A DNA stretch of 64,000 bases, from assembly GCF_028553785.1 (NCBI RefSeq), contig NZ_CP067136.1, forward strand, positions 1,701,001 to 1,765,000, read 5' to 3'. The notes below the pieces were generated by a model, which was not told the DNA's origin, did no database searches, and saw nothing but the letters and a program-made list of their open reading frames with translations. This stretch comes from Paracoccus fistulariae. Its GTDB lineage: Bacteria; Pseudomonadota; Alphaproteobacteria; Rhodobacterales; Rhodobacteraceae. Position 1 is the first letter of the stretch. Each line of letters starts with the position of its first letter. The translations under genes and the position numbers were made by a program. This document shows, piece by piece, positions 43,801 to 54,100 of the stretch.

Positions 43801-44114
43801 TGCTGGCTTTCGAGACCGCGCTGGCCCGGGTCTTTGCCGATCCGAACATGGCCGTGGACGCGCAATGGCTTGCGGGCGGCGTCGAACCGGCCCTGCCGAT
43901 CCGGCTGATCCGCAAAGCGCCGGACGAGGTGACCGGTTTCGGCGGCACCCGGGTCTGGTCCGAGACCCTGCGGGCCGATGTCATGATCGCGCAGGTCCCC
44001 GAACCCGGACCGGGCGACCGGGTGACGATCAACGACGAGACCTTCGAGGTGCAGGGCGAGCCCCTCCGCGATCGCGAACGGCTGATCTGGACCCTCGATC
44101 TGCGGCCTCTATGA
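43800..44114 (+). CDS. Phage head-tail joining protein (lambda FII-like)
   Basis: A 104-residue protein, the prophage 2 counterpart of 50-364, with IRLIRKAPDEVTG, WSETLRADV and VQGEPLRDRERLIWTLDL. Start ATG overlaps the DUF2190 stop. A head-completion role is inferred from order and size. Confidence 0.6.
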   Translation: MLAFETALARVFADPNMAVDAQWLAGGVEPALPIRLIRKAPDEVTGFGGTRVWSETLRADVMIAQVPEPGPGDRVTINDETFEVQGEPLRDRERLIWTLDLRPL

Positions 44115-44734
44115 AGCTCTCGGCCTCCATCACCGATCTTGCAGAACTGATGCGGGGCGAGATTGCGGCCGGCGAGAAGGCAGTGACGGCTGCGGTCAAA
44201 CATGCCGGCAACGGGTTGCGCGACGACTGGCGCGGTCAGATCACCCGTGCCGGTCTTGGGCATCGTGTCGCCCGGACCATCAGATCCGAGACCTATCCCA
44301 AGACCCGCGACAGTCTGAATGCCGCCGCCATGGTCTGGAGCCGGGCTCCGGTGATCCTTGAGGCCCATGATACCGGCCCGCTGATCCGCTCGGCCGACGG
44401 GTTCTGGCTGGCCATCCCGACAGAAGCCGCCGGGAAAAGCCTGCGCGGCGGGCGCATCACGCCCGGCGAATGGGAGCGGCGCACCGGTCTGCGCCTGCGC
44501 TTCATCTATCGCCGCAGCGGCCCCAGCCTGCTTATCGCCGAGGCCCGGCTGAGCAAAAAGTGCCGTGCCGTCCGCTCGCGGTCAAAGACCGGGCGCGGGC
44601 TGACCTCGGTGCCGATCTTCCTGCTGGTGCCGCAGGTCCGGCTCAGCAAGCGGCTGGATCTGGAACGGCCGGCGGAGGCGGCACTCGCCGCCCTGCCCGC
44701 CGCGATTGCCCGGCGCTGGAGCGGGATCACATGA
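44111..44734 (+). CDS. DUF6441 family phage protein (connector region)
   Basis: A 207-residue protein, counterpart of 361-990. Its 4-bp overlap with DUF3168 downstream shows the ancestral arrangement that was broken in prophage 1 by the inserted gene. The C-terminus is basic (SKTGRG; KKCRAVRSRSK). Neck or tail-completion role by context. Confidence 0.6.
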   Translation: MKLSASITDLAELMRGEIAAGEKAVTAAVKHAGNGLRDDWRGQITRAGLGHRVARTIRSETYPKTRDSLNAAAMVWSRAPVILEAHDTGPLIRSADGFWLAIPTEAAGKSLRGGRITPGEWERRTGLRLRFIYRRSGPSLLIAEARLSKKCRAVRSRSKTGRGLTSVPIFLLVPQVRLSKRLDLERPAEAALAALPAAIARRWSGIT

Positions 44735-45156
44735 TCACCCGCCGCGAGACCGTGCTGAAGGCGCTGCATGAAGCGCTGCTGGGAATGCCGGGCGGCGCGA
44801 CCGTGATGCGCAATGCCGTGCTGCCGGAACGCATCCCGGATGCGGGCCTCGTGATCCTGCGCGACGGCACGCCGGGCACACCTGAAGTGACCCTGTCGCC
44901 GCTCCGCTGGCACTGGCAGCACCGCGCGGAACTGGAAGTGTTTCTGCGCGGCGGCGATCTCGATGAGAGATTCGATGCCCTGACCGCCGCCATCGGTGCC
45001 CTGCTGGCCGGCGACAGAACGCTTGGCGGCATCTGCGACTGGATAGAGGCCGAGGCCCCGGAACCGGCCGATCTGCCCGTCGAGGGCGCCACGACCATCC
45101 GCGCCGCCGCGCTGGGCATCACCCTCCATTACACCACCGCAGATGCACTGGCCTGA
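44731..45156 (+). CDS. DUF3168-type tail terminator protein
   Basis: A 141-residue protein, counterpart of 1660-2079, beginning MITRRETVLKALHEALL. The start ATG at 44731 is fixed by the ATGA overlap with the previous gene. Expected to close the tail tube at its head-proximal end. Confidence 0.65.
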   Translation: MITRRETVLKALHEALLGMPGGATVMRNAVLPERIPDAGLVILRDGTPGTPEVTLSPLRWHWQHRAELEVFLRGGDLDERFDALTAAIGALLAGDRTLGGICDWIEAEAPEPADLPVEGATTIRAAALGITLHYTTADALA

Positions 45157-45189
45157 CAGGCCACCTCACAACCACTGAAAGGATTTTCC

Positions 45190-46128
45190 ATGGCCCGAGC
45201 CCAGGGGGCGCGATCGCAGCTGGCGGTCGCGTTCGAAAGCACCTATGGCACACCGCCCGCGGGCAGTTTCACCCGCCTGCCCTTCGCAAGCTCCACCCTC
45301 AGCGCCGAACAGCCGCTCCTGTCTTCCGAACTGCTGGGCTACGGCCGCGATCCGCTGGCCCCGATCAAGGATGCGATCACCGCCGATGGCGATCTGAGCG
45401 TGCCGATCGATGCCGAAGCTTTCGGTTTCTGGCTGAAGGCAGCGTTCGGCGCGCCCGTGACCACCGGCACCGGGCCTTATGTCCACGAATTCCGCAGCGG
45501 CAACTGGTCCCTGCCCTCGATAGCGATCGAGACCGGTATGCCGGAAGTCCCGCGCTATGCCATGTATTCCGGCGTGATGCTGAACCAGCTCTCCTGGACG
45601 CTGCAGCGATCCGGTCTGCTGACGGCCACCGTAAGGCTGATCGCGCAGGGCGAGACGGTGACGACCACATCGCAGGCCGGCACGCTTGCGGACTTCGAGC
45701 TGATCCGCTTCGGGCATTTCAACGGATCCGTGGAACGAAACGGCGCAGCCCTCGGCAATGTTGTCTCGGCGCAGCTGACATACTCCAACAATCTCGACCG
45801 GATCGAGACCATCCGCGCCGATGGCATGATCGACGGGGCCGATCCGACCATCGCGGCGCTGACCGGTCAGATCGAAGTGCGATTTGCCGACAGCACGCTG
45901 GTGCAGCAGGCGATCAGCGGCACGCCCTGCGCGCTGCAGTTCTCCTATGAGCTGCCCGCAGGCCAGAGCCTGACGCTGACCGCCCATGCCGTCTATCTGC
46001 CGCGCCCGAGGATCGAGATCAGCGGCCCGGCCGGGGTGCAGGCCAGCTTCGACTGGCAGGCGGCGCGCGATCCCGTCACCGGCCGCATGGCCACCATCAC
46101 CCTCACCAATGACATCGAAGGCTACTGA
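45190..46128 (+). CDS. Major tail tube protein
   Basis: A 312-residue protein, same length as the prophage 1 copy and highly similar throughout. GAAAGGA precedes the ATG. The stop is 4 bases before the chaperone start. It forms the tail tube through which DNA passes. Confidence 0.75.
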   Translation: MARAQGARSQLAVAFESTYGTPPAGSFTRLPFASSTLSAEQPLLSSELLGYGRDPLAPIKDAITADGDLSVPIDAEAFGFWLKAAFGAPVTTGTGPYVHEFRSGNWSLPSIAIETGMPEVPRYAMYSGVMLNQLSWTLQRSGLLTATVRLIAQGETVTTTSQAGTLADFELIRFGHFNGSVERNGAALGNVVSAQLTYSNNLDRIETIRADGMIDGADPTIAALTGQIEVRFADSTLVQQAISGTPCALQFSYELPAGQSLTLTAHAVYLPRPRIEISGPAGVQASFDWQAARDPVTGRMATITLTNDIEGY

Positions 46129-46131
46129 TCC

Positions 46132-46569
46132 ATGATCCGTCTGAACCTCACCGCCGAGCCCCGTTGGCTCGATCTCGGCGCCGGGTTGCGCCTGCATGTG
46201 GCGCCGGTCACCACCGCTATCATGGCCGCCGCCCGCAGCGATATCGCCGCCTCGGACATGAGCGAGGATCTGCCGCAGGAGGCACTGGCCGTCACCATGG
46301 CCAAGGCGGTCGCCCGCCGGGTCATTCTCGACTGGCAGGGTGTCGGCGATGCGGCGGGGAACCCGCTGCCGGTCACCTCTGAGGGGATCGACGCATTACT
46401 GGATATCTGGCCGATCTTCGAGGCGTTTCAGCGCGACTGCCTCGCACCGCATCTGATGCTGGATCAGGAAAAAAACGCCTCCGCGCCCTCGCCGACTGGC
46501 AGTTCGGTGGGGGCGACCGCTACTGCCAAGCGTGCCCGGGCCTCTGCGAAGACTGCCCGGCGCGGCTGA
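46132..46569 (+). CDS. Tail assembly chaperone, unshifted form (lambda G-like)
   Basis: A 145-residue protein, the same length as in prophage 1. The last ~30 residues (after QEKNASAPSP) are low-complexity and basic, as expected for the untranslated-frame tail beyond a frameshift site. Residues 1-110 are conserved with the prophage 1 protein (IDALLDIWPIFEAFQ). Confidence 0.7.
   Translation: MIRLNLTAEPRWLDLGAGLRLHVAPVTTAIMAAARSDIAASDMSEDLPQEALAVTMAKAVARRVILDWQGVGDAAGNPLPVTSEGIDALLDIWPIFEAFQRDCLAPHLMLDQEKNASAPSPTGSSVGATATAKRARASAKTARRG
46470..46476 (+). other. Programmed -1 frameshift site (A AAA AAC)
   Basis: The heptamer lies in the frame GAA AAA AAC, exactly as at 3926-3932. The -1 frame stays open to the TGA at 46803-46805. 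Confidence 0.75.
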
Positions 46570-46805
46570 ATGCACCGCAGACCGAGGAAGGCTGGGCGGT
46601 CTGGGATCTGGCCGGGCGGCTGTCGGGCCAGATCCGGGCCATTCCCGGCGCCGTGCTGGGCTGGGACATGACGGCCGCGCTTGCGCTGGGGCGCGCGCTT
46701 GGGATTCCGGCCGTAGCCATCGCCGAGCTGCTGCCGGTGATCGAGGCGGAGATGATCCGCCGCACGAAGGAACAGATCGGGAAGGACCGGGACAATCATG
46801 GCTGA
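46476..46805 (+). CDS. Frameshift extension of tail chaperone (GT-like)
   Basis: About 109 residues in the -1 frame: RLRALADWQFGGGDRY, then the four-Cys knuckle YCQAC and CEDC, then helices (GWAVWDLAGRLSGQIR; PAVAIAELLPVIEAEM). It is conserved with the prophage 1 extension although the two DNA copies have diverged. It overlaps the tape-measure start by 8 bp. The fusion product would bind the tape measure during assembly. Confidence 0.7.
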   Translation, partial: RLRALADWQFGGGDRYCQACPGLCEDCPARLNAPQTEEGWAVWDLAGRLSGQIRAIPGAVLGWDMTAALALGRALGIPAVAIAELLPVIEAEMIRRTKEQIGKDRDNHG

Positions 46806-49209
46806 GAAGAAGGTGTCCGTCCGGCTGGTGGCCGAGAACGGGCGGCAGGTCCGTGCGGAACTGCAGGGCGTCGGCGATGCCGGGGCAAAAAGCTTCCGGC
46901 GCATGTCGGCCGAGGTGGGCCGTGCCGGGATCATGCTGAAGCGTCTCGCCGGCATTGCCGCCGGCGCCTTCAGCCTGCGGCAGGTGCAGGGCTATGCGGA
47001 TCAGTGGACCGATCTGCGCTCGCGCGTCGATCTGGCCACCGGATCACAGGCAAAGGGCGCGCTGGTCATGGAGCGGCTGGCCGCCATGGCGCGTCGCACC
47101 TATTCGGAACTGGGCCAGACGACGGAATCCTGGCTCGCAAATGCCACCGCCCTGCGGGAACTGGGCCTGTCGACGGCCGAGAGCCTCGATTTCACGGAGG
47201 CGCTGAACAATGCCATGGTGGTGTCCGGCGCCCGGGCCGAACGCGCGGCATCCGTCCAGAACGCGCTCTCCAAAGCCATGGCGCTGGGCGTGCTGGCGGG
47301 TGACGATCTGAACACCATTATCCAGAGCGGCGGGCGGCTGGCAGAACTGCTGGCCGAGGAACTCGGCAGCACGGTCTCGGGCCTGCGCCAGCTCGGCTCG
47401 GATGGTCGGATCACCGGAGATGTCATCCGCAGTGCCCTGCTGGGCAATCTGACCCGCCTGCGCGAAGAGGCCGACAGCATGCCCGCGACCATCGGCGATG
47501 CCTTCACGCTGATCGGCAATACCGCCCTGCGCATGGTCGGGACATGGGACCGGATGATGGGCACCTCCTCGGCCGTCGCCGATGTCCTGATCATGGTGGC
47601 CGATAATCTCGAACGGCTGGCATCGATCGGGATTGCCTTTGCCGGTTTCATGGCCGGGCGCTGGGTTGCGGCCTTCGTTGCGGCCCGGATCGCGACCTTC
47701 AGCCTCGCCACCGCGCTGACCGCCCTGCGGGTGGCGCTGATCCGCACCGGCATCGGCGCCCTGATCGTTGCGGCGGGCGAGCTGATCCATCAGTTCACCC
47801 GGCTGGTGGAGAAGGTGGGCGGTCTCGGTGAAGCCTTCCGCCTATTGGGAAGCCTCGCCATGGAAATCGGGCAACGTATCAGCATGGCGTTTCAGGGGGC
47901 TTTCGCGCTGATGGGGGCAGGCTGGGAGAGCTATCGGGCCGTTGTCTTCACCGTGCTGGACGGAATCCTCAGCGGCACCGTCACCGCCGTCGACCGCACG
48001 GTCGCCGTCTGGTCCGGGGGTTTCGATGCGGTGGCGGCGATCTGGGGACGGTTGCCCGGCACCATCGGCGATTTCGCGTTTCAGGCGGCGAACGGGCTGA
48101 TCTCGGGCATCGAGGCCATGCTGAACGGCGTCGTCACCCGCATCAACAGTTTTATCGCTGCGATCAACGGCGCGCTGGCCCTGCTGCCGGACTGGGCCGT
48201 CGGTGAGGGAGGGGCCGAGATCGGCAGGCTCGATCCGTTGGACCTCGGCCGCATCGACAATCCCTTCGAGGGCGCGGCGGCCGATGCAGGGACCGCAGCC
48301 GCGGATGCTTTTGCCCACGCCTTCGCCCGCAGCTATGTCGAAGCACCCGATCTCTTCGGCGATCTCGCGGGCGAGGCTGCATCCCGCGCGGCAGACTATC
48401 TCGAACAGGCAGGCGCTTTCGGGGAGGCGGCGACAGCACCGCTGGAAAGCTGGCAGGCGCTGCAGGAGGCGATGTCGGCCGGCGGAACCGAGGGGGCGGA
48501 GGCGCTGAACGATGCTGCAGCGTCAGCAGGCGGTCTCGATCAGGCACTGGAGAAGGCCGGTGGTGCCGCTCGGCGCGCGGGCGCGGCCGGAAAGCAGGCC
48601 GGACGCGAGGTGAAAGAGGGCGCGGAAGAAGCGAAACGGGGCTGGGAGGCGGTCGCGGAATCGCTGTCGGATTATGCCGAGAGTGCCCGCGACATGGGCA
48701 GCGGCATCGGCGCGGCGCTGACCGGGGCATTTCAGAGCGCCGAGAATGCCATCGGCGATTTCGTCAGGACCGGCAAGGCCTCGATCCGGGATCTGGTCAC
48801 CTCGATCATCGCCGATTTCGCAAAGATCGGCGCAAGGCGCTTTCTGCTCGGACCGCTGGCAGGCGCGCTGAGCGGCTGGGCAGGGTCATTGGGCAGCGCC
48901 GGGGTGATGGCCAATGTCATGCATGCTGGCGGCATAGTCGGATCGGGCGGGACGGCACGCATGGTCCCGGCAAGCATCTTTGCCAATGCCCCGCGCATGC
49001 ATTCCGGCGGCTGGGCCGGGCTGCGCTCGGACGAGGTCCCGGCAATCCTGCAGCGCGGCGAGCGGGTACTGTCGCGCCGCGAGGCCGCAGGCCATGGCGG
49101 CGTCACCGTCAATATCCAGACCCGCGATGCCGAGAGTTTTCGGCAGTCGCGGGCGCAGGTCTCGGCCGATATCGCCCGCGCCGTCGCCATGGGCCGGAGA
49201 GGAATGTAG
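46798..49209 (+). CDS. Tail tape measure protein
   Basis: An 803-residue Ala-rich helical protein. The N-terminus (VSVRLVAENGRQVRAELQG) and C-terminus (DEVPAILQRGERVLSRREA, MGRRGM) match prophage 1, but residues ~50-250 differ: here a segment with YADQWTDLRSRVDLATG is typical of another tape-measure class. The middle holds hydrophobic stretches that may cross membranes on ejection. Confidence 0.85.
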   Translation: MAEKKVSVRLVAENGRQVRAELQGVGDAGAKSFRRMSAEVGRAGIMLKRLAGIAAGAFSLRQVQGYADQWTDLRSRVDLATGSQAKGALVMERLAAMARRTYSELGQTTESWLANATALRELGLSTAESLDFTEALNNAMVVSGARAERAASVQNALSKAMALGVLAGDDLNTIIQSGGRLAELLAEELGSTVSGLRQLGSDGRITGDVIRSALLGNLTRLREEADSMPATIGDAFTLIGNTALRMVGTWDRMMGTSSAVADVLIMVADNLERLASIGIAFAGFMAGRWVAAFVAARIATFSLATALTALRVALIRTGIGALIVAAGELIHQFTRLVEKVGGLGEAFRLLGSLAMEIGQRISMAFQGAFALMGAGWESYRAVVFTVLDGILSGTVTAVDRTVAVWSGGFDAVAAIWGRLPGTIGDFAFQAANGLISGIEAMLNGVVTRINSFIAAINGALALLPDWAVGEGGAEIGRLDPLDLGRIDNPFEGAAADAGTAAADAFAHAFARSYVEAPDLFGDLAGEAASRAADYLEQAGAFGEAATAPLESWQALQEAMSAGGTEGAEALNDAAASAGGLDQALEKAGGAARRAGAAGKQAGREVKEGAEEAKRGWEAVAESLSDYAESARDMGSGIGAALTGAFQSAENAIGDFVRTGKASIRDLVTSIIADFAKIGARRFLLGPLAGALSGWAGSLGSAGVMANVMHAGGIVGSGGTARMVPASIFANAPRMHSGGWAGLRSDEVPAILQRGERVLSRREAAGHGGVTVNIQTRDAESFRQSRAQVSADIARAVAMGRRGM

Positions 49210-49211
49210 CC

Positions 49212-49835
49212 ATGTTTCACGAGATCCGCTTTCCCGACGATATTTCGCGCGGCGCCCGCGGCGGGCCGGAACGGCGCACCACCATCGTCGAACTGGCCTC
49301 CGGCGATGAGGAGCGCAATGCGGCATGGGCCAGTTCGCGCCGCCGCTATGATGTCAGCTATGGCATCCGCCGCGCCGACGATCTGGCGAAAGTCGTCGCT
49401 TTCTTCGAGGCCCGCAACGCAAGGCTGCACGGCTTCCGCTTCAAGGACTGGTCGGATTATCGCTCCTGCCCGCCCTCGCAGATCCCGGCTGCCACCGATC
49501 AGGTCATCGGCACCGGCGATGGTGTGACGACCACGTTCCAGCTGGTGAAGCGCTATGCCTCGGGCGCGCAGGTCTGGACGCGGGCCATCACAAAACCGGT
49601 CGCGGGCACCGTCACCATTGCCCTGAACAGCGCACCGCAGGCCAGCGGCTGGAGCGTGGATGCGGCAACCGGCGTGGTCAGCTTCGCCGCCGCGCCCGGC
49701 GACGGGATCGCCATCACCGCCGGCTTCGAATTCGACGTGCCGGTGCGCTTCGACAGCGACGCGCTGGACGTGACCCTCGATATCGAGCGCCTCGGCTCGA
49801 TCACCTCCATCCCGCTTCTGGAGATCAGACGATGA
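49212..49835 (+). CDS. DUF2460 distal tail protein (GTA gp12-like)
   Basis: A 207-residue protein beginning MFHEIRFPDDISRGARGGPERRT, counterpart of 6444-7070. Starts two bases after the tape measure stop and overlaps the DUF2163 gene by 4 bp. Confidence 0.8.
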   Translation: MFHEIRFPDDISRGARGGPERRTTIVELASGDEERNAAWASSRRRYDVSYGIRRADDLAKVVAFFEARNARLHGFRFKDWSDYRSCPPSQIPAATDQVIGTGDGVTTTFQLVKRYASGAQVWTRAITKPVAGTVTIALNSAPQASGWSVDAATGVVSFAAAPGDGIAITAGFEFDVPVRFDSDALDVTLDIERLGSITSIPLLEIRR

Positions 49836-50716
49836 AAGACCTTTCTCCTGCCCTGCAGGCACATCTCGCCAGCGGCACCACCACACTGGCCTGGTGCTGG
49901 AAGATCACTCGCACCGATGGCGTGGTGATGGGTTTTACCGATCACGACCGGGTGCTCGGGTTTGGCGGCACCAGTTTCGAACCGGAGAGCGGCTTTGCCG
50001 CCGCCGAGATCAGGTCGGGCTCTGATCTTTCGGTCGATGCACAGGATGCCGAGGGCGCGCTGTCGTCGGACCGGATCACCGAGAGTGATATTCTGGACGG
50101 GCGCTGGGACAATGCGCTGGTGGAACTCTGGCGGGTGAACTGGCAGGAGCCCGGCCAGCGGGTGCTGATGCGCCGCGGCGCCATCGGCGAGCTGCGCCGG
50201 GGCCAGTCCAGTTTCGTGGCCGAGATCCGCAGCCTCTCGCATCTGCTCGGCCAGACCGTGGGCCGGGTGTTTCAGGGCAGCTGCGATGCCGCTCTCGGGG
50301 ATGGGCGATGCCGGGTGAATCTCGATGACCCCGCCTATACCGGCCGCGGCCATGTCGCAGACATCCTCCGCGACCGCGCCTTCATCGCCACCGGGCTCTC
50401 GGGCTTTGCCAACGGCTGGTTCGACTTCGGATCGCTGACATGGACCAGCGGCGCCGATGCCGGGCGCGCGGCCGAGATCGCGCTGCATGAAGCGGGCGGC
50501 GGCGCGGTCACCCTGACCCTGCTGGAAGCCCCGGTGCGCGGGATCGGGATGGGCGACGCCTTCACCATCCGCGCGGGCTGCGACAAGCGGCTGGAAACCT
50601 GCCGGGCAAAATTCGGCAATGCTGTCAATTTTCGCGGCTTTCCCCACATACCGGGGCAGGACGCCATCACGCGCTATGCGAAGCCCGGCAGCGCCAATGA
50701 CGGGGGCGTGCTGTGA
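49832..50716 (+). CDS. DUF2163 tail tip protein (GTA gp13-like)
   Basis: A 294-residue protein, the same length as in prophage 1, with TTLAWCW, FTDHDRVLG and the C-terminal Cys pattern GCDKRLETCRAKFGNAVNFRG that could hold a metal cluster as in gp13 of the gene transfer agent. Confidence 0.8.
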   Translation: MKDLSPALQAHLASGTTTLAWCWKITRTDGVVMGFTDHDRVLGFGGTSFEPESGFAAAEIRSGSDLSVDAQDAEGALSSDRITESDILDGRWDNALVELWRVNWQEPGQRVLMRRGAIGELRRGQSSFVAEIRSLSHLLGQTVGRVFQGSCDAALGDGRCRVNLDDPAYTGRGHVADILRDRAFIATGLSGFANGWFDFGSLTWTSGADAGRAAEIALHEAGGGAVTLTLLEAPVRGIGMGDAFTIRAGCDKRLETCRAKFGNAVNFRGFPHIPGQDAITRYAKPGSANDGGVL

Positions 50717-51159
50717 TGCCCGCCGATCCGCAGCGGGTGGTCGCCATCGCGAGACGCTGGCTTGGCACACCCTATCACGATCAGGCCAGCCGGCGCGGGG
50801 CGGGCTGCGACTGCCTCGGCCTCATTCGCGGTGTCTGGCGGGAGCTGCTGGGACCGGAAACGCTCTCGGTGCCCGCCTATTCGCGCGATTGGGGCGAAAC
50901 GGGGTGCGAAGAGGTGCTGGCCGAGGCGGCAAAGCATGTTCTGATCCGTATCGACGCGACTGGAGCCGGAACCGGGGCGGTCGTCCTGTTCCGGATGCGC
51001 TCCGGCGCCATCGTCAAGCATTGCGGCATTCTGACAGCGCCGGACCGCTTCATCCACGCCTATGAACGCCTCGGCGTTATCGAGGAAGCGCTGACCACTG
51101 CCTGGCGGCGGCGCATCGCCTTCGCTTTTCTTTTTCCCGCAGCCGCGACGGAGAGCTGA
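50713..51159 (+). CDS. NlpC/P60 tail-associated peptidase (GTA gp14-like)
   Basis: A 148-residue protein with GTPYHDQAS, GCDCLGL (catalytic Cys) and IVKHCGIL (catalytic His). It starts at the GTG overlapping the previous stop; ATG 50716 is the alternative. Local peptidoglycan cleavage at infection is the likely role. Confidence 0.8.
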   Translation: MMPADPQRVVAIARRWLGTPYHDQASRRGAGCDCLGLIRGVWRELLGPETLSVPAYSRDWGETGCEEVLAEAAKHVLIRIDATGAGTGAVVLFRMRSGAIVKHCGILTAPDRFIHAYERLGVIEEALTTAWRRRIAFAFLFPAAATES

Positions 51160-51162
51160 TCC

Positions 51163-54100
51163 ATGGCCACGATCATTCTGGGCGCCGTCGGCACCGCCAT
51201 CGGCAGCGGCTTTGGCGGGGCGGTCATAGGGTTTTCGGGTGCGGCCATCGGCGGCATGATCGGATCGACCATCGGCAGCATGGTCGACAGCTGGATCGTT
51301 TCCTCGCTGATGCCCGGCCAGCGGATCGAAGGGCAGCGCCTCGACAGCCTGCGCCTGACCTCAGCCAGCGAGGGTGTCGTCATCCCGCGCCTCTATGGCC
51401 GGATGCGCATCGGCGGCAATATCATCTGGGCCACGGATTTCCGCGAAGAGGTGAACCGCAGGAAACAGGGCGGCGGCAAGGGCGGTGGTCCCAAGGTCGA
51501 GACCACCGAATATCTCTACTATGCCTCCTTTGCTGTCGCACTCTGCGAGGGCGCCGTCACCGGCATCGGCCGGATCTGGGCCGATGGTGATATCGTCGAT
51601 CTGAAGGATGTCACATGGCGCTGGTATCCGGGCGATGAAGATCAGGCGCCAGACCCGTTCATCGCCGCGAAGATGGGCGCTGATGCCACGCCTGCCTATC
51701 GCGGCACCGCCTATGTCGTCTTCGAGGATCTGCCGCTGGCCCCCTTCGGCAATCGCTTGCCGCAGCTTTCCTTCGAGGTGTTCCGGCCACTGGCCGATCC
51801 CGACACGGCGGAGGGGCTGGTCCCGGCGGTGACGATGATCCCGGCCTCCGGCGAATTCGCCTATGCTACATCCGTGGTCCGCAAAGCCGAGGGCGGCGCC
51901 GAGAACGTCAATGCCATGGCTGGCATCTCCGATCTGGAAGTCTCGCTCGACCGCCTGGAAGCCATGGTCCCGGCGGTCCGGTCCGTCTCGCTGGTCGTGT
52001 CATGGTTCGGCGACGATCTCCGCGCCGGTCATTGCCAGATCCGACCGAAGGTCGAGATCCCGCAGAAAACCACAACACCGGCATGGTCGGTGAACGGCGT
52101 CACCCGCGATGCGGCACAAGTGGTCAGCCCCGACGATCAGGGACGCCCGGTCTATGGCGGCACCCCGGCGGATTTCTCGGTGATCGAGGCGATCCGGGCC
52201 ATCAGGGCGCGGGGACACAGGGTCACCTTCTATCCCTTTCTGATGATGGATATCCCGGCCGGCAATACCCTGCCCGACCCGTATTCCGATCATGCCGACA
52301 CCCTCGGCCAGCCGGTGCTGCCATGGCGCGGGCGGATCACCTGCGCACCAGTCGCGGGCTTTGCCGGATCGGTCGACCGAACCGCAGCGGCGGCAAATCA
52401 GGTCGAGGCGTTTTTCGGCAGCGCTCAGCCTTCGGATTTCGCGATCTCCGGCGAGACGGTGACATGGGCCGGACCGGAGGAAGACTGGGGTCTCCGGCGG
52501 ATGATCCTGCACAATGCCCATCTCTGCGCCCTGGCCGGAGGTGTCGATGCCTTCCTGATCGGCTCGGAACTGCGCGGGCTGACGCAGATCAGGTCCTCGG
52601 CCTCCGTCTATCCGGCCGTGGCACAACTGCGGTCTCTCGCTGCGGCCGTGCGAACGATCCTCGGGCCAGTGACAAAAATCAGCTATGCCGCCGACTGGTC
52701 GGAATATTTCGGGCATCATCCCCAGGACGGCAGCGGGGACGTTTTCTTTCATCTCGACCCGCTCTGGGGCGACCAGAACGTCGATTTCATCGGCATCGAC
52801 AATTACATGCCGCTCTCGGACTGGCGCGATGGCTGGGATCATCTCGACGCAAAGGCAGGATGGCCGTCTATCCATGACCGCGCCTATCTGCAGTCCAACA
52901 TCGCGGGCGGCGAAGGCTATGACTGGTTCTATGGATCAGTTGCGGATCGGGCGGCACAGATCCGCACTCCGATCAGCGATGGCGCGCATACCAAGCCATG
53001 GGTCTTCCGATATAAAGACCTGCGCGCATGGTGGTCGAACCGCCATTACGACCGGCCGGGCGGCGTGGAATCCGCTACCCCGACCGCATGGCTGCCGCGG
53101 TCAAAGCCGATCCGCTTCACCGAACTCGGCTGCCCCGCCATAGACCGCGGCACCAACCAGCCGAATGTGTTTTATGATCCGAAGTCGTCCGAAAGCTTCG
53201 TGCCGTATTTTTCGCGCGGCTGGCGGGACGATGCCATTCAGCGGGCATATCTCGAGGCGACCTATACTTTCTGGAACAAGGCATCGAACAACCCAGCCTC
53301 GACAGAATATGCGGGTCGCATGGTCGAGGTTTCGGAATGCGCGGCATGGACATGGGATGCCCGGCCCTATCCTTTCTTTCCCGAACTGCCGGATGTCTGG
53401 TCGGACGGCGCCAACTGGCGGCTCGGCCACTGGCTGACCGGGCGGTTGGGGGCAGTTTCGCTTGCCGCCCTCATCCGCCATCTCTGCCGGCGCGCCGGGC
53501 TGCCCGAGGCATGGATCGATGTCTCCGGCCTGACCGGCGCCTGCGACGGGTGTGTCATCTCGGCGCTGGAAAGCCCCCGCACCTCGATCACCATGCTGGC
53601 CCGGCAGTTCGGCTTTGACGCCACTGAGAGCGAAGGTGTGATCCGCTTTGTCATGCGCGGTCAGTCAGCGGTGGCGACCATTTCGCCCGATGACATGGTC
53701 GCCAATAGTAAGGGCGAGGTGATGGATCTGACCCGGGGACAGGAAACCGAACTGCCGCAGGCCCTCAAATGGCAGGTGGCCCGCTCCGACGAGGATTACG
53801 ACGGGCTGACCGTCGAGGCGAACCGCATCACCGTCGACGCAAGCCGCGTCGCCTCGGACAGTTTTGCCGTGGCCGTCCCGCCCGAAGAGGCTGAGCGGCG
53901 CTGCCGCCGGGCTCTGATGGAGGCCTGGACCGGACGCGAGACCGGCGCCTTCCGCCTGCCACCCTCCCGGCTGGCCATCGATCCGGGCGATGTGATTCAT
54001 CTCGACCATGACGGGCGGCTGGTGGAGATGCGGATCCTGTCGGTGGCCGATGCCGAGTCCCGCGCCATCGAGGCGATCCGGCAGGACCGCGACAATTACG

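Noticed and set aside
43242..44114. Long plus-strand frame over the decoration gene
   Set aside because: It runs through the DUF2190 gene in another frame and has an Arg/His-rich composition typical of a shadow; only its end, in the true frame, is the head-tail joining gene.
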